Below, one piece after another: positions 21,851-33,200 of a stretch of DNA of 64,000 bases. Position 1 is the stretch's first letter. Each line of letters starts with the position of its first letter. The DNA lies in NCBI RefSeq assembly GCF_019175385.1, contig NC_083339.1, positions 47,602,074 to 47,666,073 on the forward strand, read 5' to 3'. The stretch comes from Lycium barbarum. Lineage: Eukaryota; Streptophyta; Magnoliopsida; Solanales; Solanaceae. The position numbers and the translations under genes were made by a program. The notes under the pieces are model-generated. The model was not told where the DNA came from and did not search any database. It worked only from the letters and a program-made list of their open reading frames with translations.

Positions 21851-23285
21851 CTATCACGGGATCACCAACCGGAGTGAGTACCTCAAAGGGTCTAATTGAC
21901 TCGGGCTTCACCCCAATATAACCAGCAACATATGGAGTAATATAAGAGAATGTAGAACCCGAATCTATCAATGCATACACACCACGGGAGATTATAGACA
22001 ATATACCTGTAACCACATCCGGAGAGGACTCGAGATCCTGCCGTCCGGCTAAAGCATATACACGGGGCTGAGTGGCACCTGAAGTAGATGCTACCCCTCA
22101 GCTTCTCCCTCATCCTGCTGTCATCTGGGGAGTCTGCCCCGCTGGGCGTGCTGATGAGGAACCCACTACTGAACCGGTGGGTTGAACCCTACCTCTGCCA
22201 TACCGCGAGGGACAATCTCGCATCAAATGCCCGGTCTGCCCACAAACATAACAAGCATCAGTGTCCTGACGACATGGCCCTAAGTGTAATTTGCGGCACC
22301 GACTACATCGTGGAACTGGGGTCTCCCCTGACTATAATCACCCTCTAACTGGGAACCTGAAGCCCTCGAACTCTGACCCTGTCCCGAGCGAAAGGAGCGG
22401 TCAAATCTTCTATCTGGAAATCTGGAAGGTGCGCTAGTCGCTGACTGGCCTGAATGTCGGGAATAAGTCTACTCGATCCCCCTCTATAATCACTGCATGT
22501 GCCGATAGATCTAGCCCTTTTGCTTTGTCTTCTATCACTGTCGCGATCACCCCTTTGTTGTTGTTGTCGCCCCTCTAAATTCTGAGCATGGGCCTGTATC
22601 CGGGAAATTTCCATCCCGTCTTGCAAGGAAGCCGTCAGACAATCTCTGAATAAATGTGGCCCTAGGCCACTCACAAATCTATGTACCCGATCTCCCATGT
22701 CAGCCACCATGGTCGGAACATATCTAGCCAAAGAATTGAATTGCATGCTATACTCCCGGGCACTCATATTTCCTTGTCTCAAATTTAGAAATCTATCCGC
22801 TCTAGCTCGGTGGACCTCGGGTGGCAAATAGTGACGAATAAAAGCATCTACAAACTCTTGCCACACCAGAGGAGGCGCATTCTCTCCTCTTGATAATACC
22901 CAATTTTTGTACCATACCACCGCCATATCCCGGAGTCTATAAGATGCCAACTCCACGGATTCGGTCTCGGAGGCATGGACAATCTTCAATGTCCTCAACA
23001 TCTCATCTATGAAACCTTGTGGGTCTTTCTCCGAATTTGACCCGAAGAACTCCGGAGGATTTAGACTCATAAAATCACGGGCCTTTGTACTTGCTGTCTG
23101 GTCGTTTGAACCCACATTCTGTCGTTGTGCCTGTGCAGCAACCAATTGTGTCAATAACTGGATGGCCTCGGTCATTTGTTGACCCGAAGCAGCCGGGGGA
23201 GGAATTGGAGCTGGAGCTCCTCCTTGTTCTCCCACATTGGGCGGGGTAGAGGAAGTATTTGACAAAGCCTCGTTATGCGATTCAC
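21851..23285 (-). pseudogene. T2 gag and protease pseudogene, minus strand
   Basis: This encoded the capsid and nucleocapsid protein and the start of protease. The long frame (22345-23285 and beyond into LTR) shows the Retrotrans_gag core: DPQGFIDEMLRTLK, YRLRDMAVVWYKNW, WQEFVDAFIRHYLP and FLNLRQGNMSAREYSMQF. After a frameshift there is a CCHC zinc knuckle CYVCGQTGHLMRDC at 22212-22253, then the protease site [12 protein letters not shown] with Asp at 21964-21966. The N-terminal basic segment of gag is missing, because a plus-strand T1 LTR begins at 23286 within it. A stop (TGA) separates this part from the next pol frame at about 21850. Confidence 0.9.
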
Positions 23286-23509
23286 TGTTACACCTAGGGA
23301 AAATCTTCCGTTGGTACGCGGGTGAATGACCTAGTGATGAGCACGAGTGTATGATGTTTCCATGAGTAAGAAACGACATTTGATGACCCTAAATAAGATT
23401 CCAAAGGCAACCGCAATAAGAGAGAGGTTATGCTCCATAATGAATAATTATAGGTTTTGGAAATGTGAAAAGTTGCAAGTTTGCATTCTGGCCAGTGGTC
23501 GTAAAATGA

Positions 23510-23760
23510 AATACGGACCGTAAAGTAGTATACGGTCCGTAAACTTCCATGTCGTATTGTGGCTTCCAAAACTTCAAACTTTCTGCCAAATGATCAATGG
23601 TTAAATACGACCTGGAATACGGACCGTAAAGTGGTTTACGGCCCGTAAACTATGATCGTAAATCACCATGTCCCAGCTTGAGTTTCTGGTTCTATTATGA
23701 TTAAATACGACCACGAAGGACGGTCCGTAAACTATAATACGGACCGTAAACCAAGTTTAC
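23510..23760. repeat. TACGGACCGTA palindrome cluster, U3 of T1 copy a
   Basis: Several copies of TACGGACCGTA, TACGGTCCGTA or ACGGCCCGTAAA recur in three units of roughly 100 bp. The 11-mer is its own reverse complement except for the central base. The same clusters occur at the same LTR place at 43990-44200 and 53775-54045. Confidence 0.9.
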
Positions 23761-24825
23761 GACCACTGTGCACTTCAAATCAGGTTTTTAAGTCATTGAA
23801 TAAGGGGACCAAGGCTTATTTCATTTCACTTCTACATCACACCCCTTCTCTCTAAAACATCTCTCTACATATATTCCACAAGTTTTCAAGGGTTTTTAGT
23901 GATCAACAACACAAAATAAGTGAATCAAGTGTAAGCAAACCCATTAAAGATCATTCAAGTCAAGAAATCCAAATTGAGAAAAACTAGGGTTTTTGCTCAA
24001 GTGGAGTATTTCGACTAAGGCTTGTTCCTACAACATCTATGGTAAGATTTATGGTATTTATATGTTGTTTAAGGTATTTGGAAGTTGAAATGCTTGGATT
24101 TTAGAAGAGTATAGCAAAATGGGTCATGAAAGATGAATAGTGACGTTTTGAGAAATAGTTTGAATTGAATCATGATTGTTGTTGTGTTGTGACATGAATG
24201 GGTTATAAATGACGTTAAGATCATGAAATAGGCATTGTATGTGAATGGACGAAATCATGTGTTATGGTCTAGAATATGGAAAATTGGAAGTGAATTGAGA
24301 ATATGGATAATGTAGATGACTAAAGGCTATTGTTATGATATTGTAAATGTATTGTTGACGTTTGGGAATTGAATTACGATATGGAGGAATGTTGTATAAA
24401 TAAAGGAGATGCTGTCCGATTTTCCCTAGCTTTAGCCATGTATGCTAGTTTTCAATTCTAACGATAGTATGACCTTGATGAAGGTATAAACGCAAGCGTG
24501 GAAGGGAACGTGCAAGTGTTATATAGTCGAACGAAAAGGTATGTAAGGCTAACCTTTCTTTCATAAGGCGTGGTTCTTTGGCCAAACGTCTAAATCTCCT
24601 ATAAGACTATGATTCCCTTCAAACGATTTGATTCTCCGAGCTAGTAAGCTCCCGATGCTCGATGTGCTACGATTGTACTAAGTTCCTCGTAGGACGAGTA
24701 AGCCTATAGGGTAGATGTAACAATAATGACATTGATTGCAATGATGATGACAATAAAATGATGCTAAAGATGCTTATGAGTTATTATATGTACGTGTGCC
24801 TATGAAGGGCTATAATAAGACCCCG

Positions 24826-27663
24826 TGTCACACCCCGACCTTACTAGGGTGTGATGGGCACCCGTCCCTTACTTAGAGCCGAGCGAACCCACTGACTTTT
24901 AATACATACATAATCCTTTGGACTTTTTAAATCAAATAAAGATGAAATGCATAGTAAAATTTTCAGAAGTATTCTTTTTCGTTACTTTCAAATCAAACAA
25001 ATTTCTGTAATCATATGAAACTTATATCATAACACGAATGACACATCGGCTGACGGAGCCGCTTACTGAACTGACAACCAATACCTACAACTCTGTCTGC
25101 AAAGTCTCTAACTTCGAACAAAACATCATAGCACATATACTCTGACTCGGCAGCACTCCAGGAACAAGTGGAGTCTACCAACTCCGCTGGAACCTCTTCT
25201 ATACTAGCTTCAACTCACCTGGGTGTACCTACGCGGCATGAAACGCAGCCCTCGAAGAAAAGGGGTCAGTACGAGCAATGTACTGAGTATGCCATGCATG
25301 CTTGTCTTCTCTTTGAAAACATTTCTTTTTCATATATATAGAAAATAGAATATGTCATAGCGCCGAACAACGTCGGCTCCCCCACATAGCGCCGAATACG
25401 TCGGCTCCCCCATATATATCCCGCGTCCAGGATGATATTACGCCAACTGACCAGGTGGCAATGCGTCTATAGCGCAACATATGTCCCTTTTCCCCATATT
25501 CCCCATATACGTATACATATGTCCCTTTTCCCCATATTCCCCATATACATATACATATGTCATGTCCATGTGTCATATACATATATCATATAACAGCATA
25601 CATGACAGCCCAAAGAAAGTCATGTATCCATCGGAGTGACGTAAGGTCGGTAACCTCCGATTACATTATGGAATAACCATGGTCGCTTTGTCTCAACTTG
25701 AAGGAAAAATTATTATAAGGTGAAACGAGCAACGAATAACATCATACATAAACCGACCCTGAAGCCTCGGAAGCAAGTTTCAGGTCAATTCGATTTAGTA
25801 TAAGAAAATTATGAGCGTTTGAAGTACAGAACCGTTTACGAACATTTCAGAAGTCATTTTAGGCAAATCATAGCAATAATCACATCAAGTACCTTTCGAA
25901 CATGAAATCATTCTTATCACAGTCATCATAGAAATATTCTCATCCTCGACATCATCAAAATCGTTGTAAAACATATCCATCGTTATTGTCATAAAAGCTT
26001 ACAACACCATAGACATTTGTTTTTGGAAAAATACGAACATTTTTGGAACACATTAACGGGTTATCGGAAAAGAATCATGCCTTGAAATCATAACCATCTA
26101 ACTTTTGAAAAACAAGTAAGATATGGAAGCAATTTTGGAATCGTAACATCGGGATCATGCCTTGAAAGAAATTGACGAGCCTTAATATACCTGTTCCGCG
26201 TCCTATTAGCTACGCTTAATTTCCCAAGCTCGCTACCGCTATTCTACATTCAAGAAGATTGACGCAATCATTAGATTCATTACCATACACACTTGTCTTA
26301 GTCTTTCAAATAAATTCACTTATGATCTGCCGAAATTTTGGCAGCATCTCCCCTGTAAATACACCATCCCCGAGAATCTAACTCGGCCCAAATCATCAAT
26401 CAACAATCCGAGAATTCAACTCGGCCAAACTATCAACAACAATACTATCAATCATACCAACAACATCAACGACCAATTCAAGACGCATTCTAACATTAAC
26501 AACCTTTGTCATACAATTTAACGACATTTCATTTATATTCAATTCAATTCACATAACATTCAAAACGACTCAATCAACATACTACTCCACCCGACACCTT
26601 CCAAATTAAACAAGAACAATAACAACTTATTTCCTTCTTTCAAATTCAATCACCACAACCCAACTTACAATCTTCCAAACAAATGTCTCACTTCCAAGTT
26701 CATGAATTATATTTACAACTTACACATTAGCAATATTATTCCTACAAATATAAGAAATCATACTAATGTCACACTAACTTCTTCCATAATCCACAAACAA
26801 TCACAACTTCATTTCTAACCATTAAATCCTCATTTCTCATCATAGAATCTATTACAACAACAATTAAAATTCTAAGTAAAACCAATTCATCACATCCTAC
26901 CATCATACCATCCCATTCGGCCACCACCCACATACATCTAGTTCATGAATTTCATCCGTTTCTACATGCTACAACACTCACAAATCATCCATAAAACATG
27001 GGAAAGGAGATTGAATTCATACCTTCTTCACTTATCTCCTTCATTCGGCTAGGCTTGAAACTTGCACAAATGAATGGTTTGATTGTTCCAACAACTCCTC
27101 CATGTTAATAAGGACCTTCCAATTGGTTGAAATACTAGAAGAAAATTATTATTTTTTATCAATCCAAAGGGTCTCCAATTCAGCCAGCCATGGCCGAGTA
27201 TGGTTCTTTTTTTTTCTTCTATTTTTCTAAGTTATGAAGAAGATGAAAAATGTCTAGATTGTTCCCACTTACTTGTATATATATATATAGTTCCTACAAG
27301 CATGTGAGGGGCACATGCACTCTTTCTTGAAGCTTCTTTAATATTAAAAATAAGATGACTAATTATTTTACTTTTGTCATCACATTTTATAAATATACAC
27401 GGCCAAAGGGGTTCTCCAAGAACTCTCTTGAACTTTTTGTGAAATTCCCATTTTGCCCCTAGCCTTTCATAATATTGCCATGAACCATTTTGCGAATTTC
27501 CCTTTCTGCCCTTAGCCTTTCTCAATATTTCCCATACTACTAATGTTCATAAATAATATTCATAACCAACTTGTACATTAAAATAATTTTGGAAGATGGT
27601 CATTCCCTTAACTTACCACGACTACCTTGAAATATCCGAACGTACAAAATACGGGATATAACA
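24826..27663 (-). mobile_element. Mosaic solo LTR nested in the T1 LTR
   Basis: This 2,838-bp block begins TGTCACACCCCG and ends GATATAACA, flanked by the direct repeat CCCCG (24821-24825 and 27664-27668). The unoccupied sequence is seen in the sister LTR at about 45254-45275. It has no internal domain. It is composite: the outer parts (24826-25282 and about 25765-27663) align with the NA1 LTR (GGGCACCC, GAGCGAACCC, CGACCCTGAAGCCTCGG, TTCGATTTAGTATAAG). The middle (about 25283-25740) aligns with the L3 solo LTR (CATGCATGCTTGTCTT, the twin CGCCGAA...CGTCGGCTCCCCC repeat and the TGACGTAAGGTCG hairpin). Confidence 0.9.
25630..25661. promoter_or_regulatory. ATCGGAG/CTCCGAT hairpin with TGACGTAAGGTCG, second copy
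   Basis: The arms and core are the same as at 4768-4799, inside the L3-like segment of the mosaic LTR. Confidence 0.6.
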
Positions 27664-27863
27664 CCCCGAGCTTATGACGCTGGGTAAGAATATATGTATA
27701 TGAATATGTATAGAGTATGTATATGATTATGAAACGCGCGCGCACTTCTGCAGAAGGTACGGATAACCCTGATGCCTTGGTAGGGCCAGGTATGTATGGC
27801 CTTGAGCCTTGGTTGGCCATGTATGTATGAAACACCGAACCTTTATGGTCGGGCACGCTATAG

Positions 27864-27864
27864 C

Positions 27865-27905
<41 letters not shown>

Positions 27906-27906
27906 A
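27864..27906. repeat. (TA)n(TG)n compound microsatellite
   Basis: About 25 bp of TA is followed by about 18 bp of TG, inside the T1 LTR. The sister LTR copies (37805 and 45450) have shorter TA runs without the TG part. Confidence 0.92.
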
Positions 27907-28625
27907 TGACATCAATATGAGTACGAATATGTTATAAAAATGAATGTGAAGGTAAATAAATACGGATATAGATGTATGTACACGGATATGCAATAGAAAT
28001 GGAATGTCCTTGTGGAAAGCAAGTAAGTGCTATGACGAAGATATTACTATATCCTATGTTATGCTATTTCATATGTTGACTCTTAATCTTTCATATTGGT
28101 ATTGATCATGCTTTACATACTCAGTACATTCTTCGTACTACGTCCTTTTGTTTGTGGATGCTGCGTCATGCCCGTAGGTGCACAGGGAGACATGCTTGAT
28201 CCATAGCTATATTTTCAGGGACTACATAGCGGAGCTCCATTTCATTCGGAGCTATAGCTTTTGGGTACTTATTCTTTTGTGTACATAATTATGGGCATAG
28301 CGGGGTCCTGTCCCGCTCATGTCATATGTTATAACCTTCTTAGAGGCCCGTAGACATGTGTATGTGGTTAGATGTGTTTGGCCTTGTCAGCCTATATTTT
28401 TGTATGTCATTTTGTTGGCCTTGTCGGTCCATGTACATTGATGTGGCATAGATGCCTATGATGATATAAGAAATGTTGTCGCCCAATTAGGTCTAGTATG
28501 ATCGATGGCTAGAATGCCTGATTTGATTTATGGCTCACCTAGACGTTATGTGAAAATATGTTAAAGGGGTGCCCGGGTGGGGTAGCGTCGGGTGCTCGTC
28601 GCGGCCCCCTAGTCGGGTCGTGACA

Positions 28626-28836
28626 AAAGTGGTATCAGAGTAGTTCAGTCCTAGGGTGTGTCTACGAGCCGTGTCTAGTAGAGTCTTGGTTATGGGTGCG
28701 TTGCGTGCCACACTTATAAACAGGAAGCTGCAGACATTTTAGGAATAAATGACCTTCTTTCTTCATAAGAATCGTGCGATAGAGCCATGATGTAAGAAAT
28801 TCTTGTTCCTTAATCGTGTGTTGTGTATTTCAGAGA
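28626..28836 (+). promoter_or_regulatory. T1 copy a primer-binding site and leader
   Basis: TGGTATCAGAG at 28630-28640 is the initiator tRNA-Met PBS; the next base is T, where the perfect match has C. The leader runs to the gag ATG at 28837. TGTGTATTTCAG directly before the start resembles a splice acceptor. The T1 leader is also found, diverged, in NA1. Confidence 0.88.
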
Positions 28837-30150
28837 ATGCTTGTAAAGAGAAAGACTACAGCAGCCCAAAAGGGCAAGACGGTGGCAGAAAAGCGGGCTG
28901 AAAGAGCACCGCCACCGGTAGTAGAGGAAAGTGAGTCCCAGAGTGCGGCTCAATCTCGGTCCTCCCAGACAGTGCCTAATACTGAGGAGCGTGAGGGAGC
29001 TTCAGCCCCAGCTCCAGCACCTCCAGCTCCTCCACCAGATGCTTCGGGCCAAGATGTAAAAGAGGCCATACATTTGCTTACGCAGTTGGTTGCTACTCAG
29101 ACTCAGCGGCAAAGTACAAGGCAGGGTGACAGGGATTTTGTGAAAGGGCCCGTGACTTCATTACTTTAAACCCTCCCGAATTCTTTGGGTCAAAGCGGGA
29201 GGAAGACCCCCAGGACTTTATTGATGGTATGTTGAGGACGCTTCGATTGATACATGATTCAGACACCGAGTCGGTGGAGTTAGCGTCATATAGATTGAGA
29301 GATGTCTCGATCCAGTGGTATACAGTCTGGATGGCTTCGCGGGGAGCCAATGCACCTCCCCCGGTATGGCAAGAGTTTTTTGATGCTTTTCTCCGTCATT
29401 ATATGCCTCCAGAAGTCCGGCGACCTAGAGCCGATAAATTCTTAAATTTGAGGCAAGGTAGCATTAGTGCTCTAGAGTACAGTCTCCACTTCAACTCCTT
29501 GGCTCGGTACGCTTCAGCCATGGTAGCGAATATGGGTGACCGGGTACACCGATTCGTTTAAGGCCTAAGGCCACATTTCATGGATAGGTGTTTGACTACG
29601 TCCCTTCAGGACGGTGTGGATATTGCACTCATTCAGGCCCAGGCTCAGAACTTAGAAGAAAGTTTACAACAGTAGAGGAGTGAACGTGAGCAAGATCGAG
29701 GACATAACAAGAGGGCTAGATCTTTGGGTCCGATGAGCGAGTTTAGACGTAGGCACCGCCAGCAGTTTCCCAGGCATTTAGGCTATTCTATGACCAGTGC
29801 ACCTCTATGGTTTTCAGGCCAGAGATTTGATAGATCTGCCCATTCAGGGCCGAGTCTGAGTTTTTCAGGGTCCCAGTTTAGGGGTGATTTGTGTCAGGAG
29901 AGGCCACCCGTGCCACGATGTTCCCAATGTGGGAAGTCGCATTGGGGTCAATACCGATCAGGTTCAGATGTTTGCTATTCATGTGGCCGACCAGGCCATA
30001 TCATGCGTGATTGCCCCTCAGTTCATGGTAGAGGTAGGACCCAGCCATCAGGGTCGGTAGCCGGATCTTCAGCATCTGTACGCCCTACGGGGCCAGGTTC
30101 ACATGCGCCAGTCGGCCATGGTAGAAGCAGAGGCAGAGCTCCCGGTTCTA
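28837..30150 (+). pseudogene. T1 copy a gag pseudogene
   Basis: This encoded the gag polyprotein, which forms the virus-like particle. The start is taken at the ATG of MLVKRK, matching the MPVKRK start of copy b; the frame extends upstream, but into leader. The order is a basic N terminus, a Pro/Ala-rich linker, the Retrotrans_gag core (DFIDGMLRTLRLIH-like, YRLRDVSIQWYTVW, WQEFFDAFLRHYMP, FLNLRQGS) and the zinc knuckle CYSCGRPGHIMRDC at 29973-30014. A 2-bp loss near 29135 shifts the frame. TAA (about 29560) and TAG (29673) interrupt it further. The matching codon in copy b is open. Confidence 0.92.
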
Positions 30151-32084
30151 GCGGTCCTCATCACCGTATTTATGCTTTGGTTGGACGCCAAGATCTTGAG
30201 TCTTCCCCTGACGTGGTCACAGGTATATTATCGGTATTCTCTCATGATGTATATGCTTTGATTGATCAGGGCTCCACATTGTCATATGTTACTCCATATA
30301 TTGCTGGTCGATTTAGAGTCGAGCCGGAGTCGATCAAACCTTTTGAGGTGTCTACACCCGTGGGTGAATCGGTAATAGCTAGCCGAGTATATAGAAATTG
30401 TGATTGTGATTTGTGATCGACGTACCATGATTGACTTGCATGAGCTAGAAATGGTAGATTTTGATGTCATTATGGGCATGGATTGGTTGGCTTCTTGCTA
30501 TGCCAATGTTGATTGTAGAATGAAAATGGTTCGTTTCCAATTTCCGGGAGAACCAGTCTTAGAATGGAAAGGGAATACGGCGTCACCAAAAGGTAGGTTC
30601 ATTTCCTACCTAAAGGCAAGGAAAATGATCACAAAAGGTTGTATTTATCATCTAGTGCGAGTTCAAGATATAGAAGCTGAATCGTCAACTCTTCAGTCGG
30701 TTCCCGTAGTAAATGAATTTCCGGATATGTTCCCGGAAGAGCTTCTAGGCTTTCCTTCCGAGCGGGAGATTGACTTTGCTATTGATGTGTTGCCAGGCAC
30801 TAAGCCTATATCTATTCCCCCATATAGAATGGCACCCGCAGAACTGAAGGAATTTAAAGAGCAATTGAAAGACTTGCTTGAGAAAGGCTTTATTAGGCCA
30901 AGTTCATCCCCGTGGGGAGCACCCGTATTGTTTGTCGGAAAGAAAGATGGCTCCTTGAGAATGTGCATTGATTATAGGAAATTAAATAAGGTGACGATTA
31001 AGAATAAATATCCTCTCCCAAGGATTGATGATTTATTTGATCAATTGCAAGGTGCCAAATGGTTTTCAAAAATCGATTTGAGGTCCGGGTATCATCAAGT
31101 GAGAGTTAGGGAGAAAGATATCCCTAAGACAGCCTTCAGAACAAGATATGGTCATTTTGAATTCCGGGTAATGTCATTTAGGCTAACCAATGCGCCGACA
31201 GTATTTATGGATTTGATGAATAATGTGTTCAGGCCCTTCCTGGATTTATTTGTGATCGTGTTTATCGACGACATCTTGGTGTATTCTAGATCTGAGGCAG
31301 AACATGCGGATCATTTGCGTACTATCCTTTGAGTCCTTCGAACTCGAGGGTTGTTTGCAAAGTTTTCCAAATGTGTGTTTTGGTTGAATTCGGTGACAGT
31401 TTTAGGGCATATTGTTGCAGCCGACGGTATTCGAGTGGATAGTCAAAAGATTGAGGCCGTGATGAATTGGCCAAGGCCCACACCTCCTACGGAGGTTCGT
31501 AGTTTTCTGGGCTTAGCAGGTTATTACAGGAGGTTCGTTGAAGGTTTTTCTTCTATTTCGGCACAGCTCACAAAGTTGACCCAGAAATCGGCAAGGTTTC
31601 AATGAACATATACTTGCGAACGTAGTTTCCAAGAGTTAAAGGGTAGATTGACTTCCGCCCCAGTCTTGACACTTCCAGAGGGATTGGAAGGATATGTCGT
31701 TTATTGCGATGCTTCAGGTGTTGGGCTAGGCTGTTTATTGATGCAACATGGAAAGGTGATTGCGTATGCTACAAGGCAATTGCGGAAACATGAGCAGAAT
31801 TATCCTACCCATGATCTAGAATTGGCCGCGGTGGTTCATGCATTAAAGATATGGAGACATTATTTATATGGTGTTCACGTGGATATTTAAATAGATCATA
31901 AGAGCCTTCAGTATATCTTCAAGCAGAAAGAGTTAAATCTGCGGCAACGATGATGGTTAGAATTGCTAAAAGACTATGATGCATATATTTTGTATCACCC
32001 CAGAAAGGCAAATGTTATGGCTGATGCTCCTAGCCGTAGATCGATAGGAAGTCTATGTGATGCACGACCAGAGAAGAGAGAAAT
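30151..32084 (+). pseudogene. T1 copy a pol pseudogene (protease, RT, RNase H)
   Basis: The protease site reads LIDQGSTLSYV (Asp at 30264-30266), where many relatives have DSG, DTG or DPG. Reverse transcriptase has [15 protein letters not shown] and FIDDILVYS (FIDD at 31261-31272). RNase H starts at [15 protein letters not shown]. Frame breaks occur at about 30400 (deletion), 31330 (TGA), 31603 (TGA) and 31888 (TAA). Pol stops at the RNase H/integrase border, where a minus-strand LTR begins at 32085. No integrase or 3' LTR of this copy is present, so the region to the right was replaced or deleted. Confidence 0.92.
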
Positions 32085-32416
32085 TGTCACGACCCAACCC
32101 CGTAGGCCGTGACTGGTGCCCGAACTGGCACCCGTATACCAACCTGTTACATATAACATCAAACTGAAACTACGACAATACGGAAACTTATAAAGGAACT
32201 CCAAAGTTCGTAACATCATCATATATATATACTTCCAGATCAATGGTCTCCTGAGGAGTCACAACTAATCATATCATGAAATAATACGCAAGTCGACAAG
32301 GCTGCCATCACATATCAATAATGTATGCAAGCCGACTAGGCTGCTACTAGAGATGAACATCATACCACAGCACATCATATAGACACAGCTGAACAGAACC
32401 CATACACAACCCACAC

Positions 32417-32830
32417 AAATAGCGAAATATGACGGGACAGGGCCCCGTCGTACCACTGGATAGCATATACATATATATATCATAAGATTCAAACCGAAAG
32501 TCTAGACTCCGGGACAACGGACCTCTCCAAGACAGCAGAAAGGGAGTCCTAAGCTGGCGGATCACCAAAGCGAGTATCTGCACCTCTAAGAGTGCGAATA
32601 GCGAATGCGAATAGCGAAATATGACGGGACAGGGCCCCGTCGTACAGACCTCTAAGAGTGCGAATAGCGAAATATGACGGGACAGGGCCCCGTCGTACCA
32701 CTGGATAGCATATACATATATATATCATAAGATTCAAACCGAAAGTCTAGACTCCGGAACAACTGAGCTCTCCAAGACAGCAGAAAGGGAGTCCTAAGCT
32801 GGCGGATCACCAAAGCGAGTATCTGCACCT
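32417..32830. repeat. 245-bp partial tandem duplication inside the NA2 LTR
   Basis: AGCGAAATATGACGGGACAG starts at 32421 and again at 32666, with matching sequence through the GGCGGATCACCAAAGCGAG block. A third short copy of the same start sits between them (about 32612), 54 bp before the second. The LTR at 17400-18975 has only one copy, so the duplication is specific to this LTR or its lineage. Confidence 0.9.
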
Positions 32831-33070
32831 GCGGGCATGAAACGCAGCCCGCCGAAGAAAGGGGGTCTGTACAGAATATATACTGAGCATGTAAAGCATG
32901 AAATACAGTAAACAGGATCATAACTGAAATAAGGAGTACAGAAAATGAGTACAATAACCAGAATACCAAAATGCTTGCCTTTGACACATAAATCATGCAT
33001 GTCAATATCATATATCATATCCGGCCCATTATGGGACTCGGTGAACATGGTCGCCACCTCGTCTTTGGCG

Positions 33071-33200
33071 CCATAACACAACATACTCCAGAACACAGCA
33101 TACTCCAGAACACAGCATAACTCCATAACACAACACAACTCCGTAACACAGCATAACTCCGTAACACAACATAACTCCATAACACAACATAACACCATAA
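33071..33200. repeat. 18-bp minisatellite AACACARCATAACTCCRT
   Basis: There are about seven imperfect units of 17-18 bp (CATACTCCAGAACACAG and CATAACTCCGTAACACAA forms) within the NA2 LTR. The plus-strand NA2-type LTR does not show an array here. Confidence 0.9.

Larger units (their letters stand above)
23286..28625 (+). mobile_element. T1 copy a, 5' LTR (mosaic, interrupted)
   Basis: The LTR starts TGTTACACCTAGG and ends GGGTCGTGACA, directly followed by the PBS. Without the nested insert (24826-27663 plus one target repeat) it is about 2.5 kb. The first 700 bp or so resemble the T2 LTR at 53568 (same TTATGCT-CACAATGA-TAAATTATAGGTTTTG order and the same palindrome spacing), while the part from about 23830 on resembles the T1 LTR at 43771. 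It is therefore a recombinant. It carries the palindrome cluster at 23510-23760, the AGTAC/GTACT module at 28123-28139 and the AGCGGGG/CCCGCT hairpin at 28301-28319. Confidence 0.88.
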
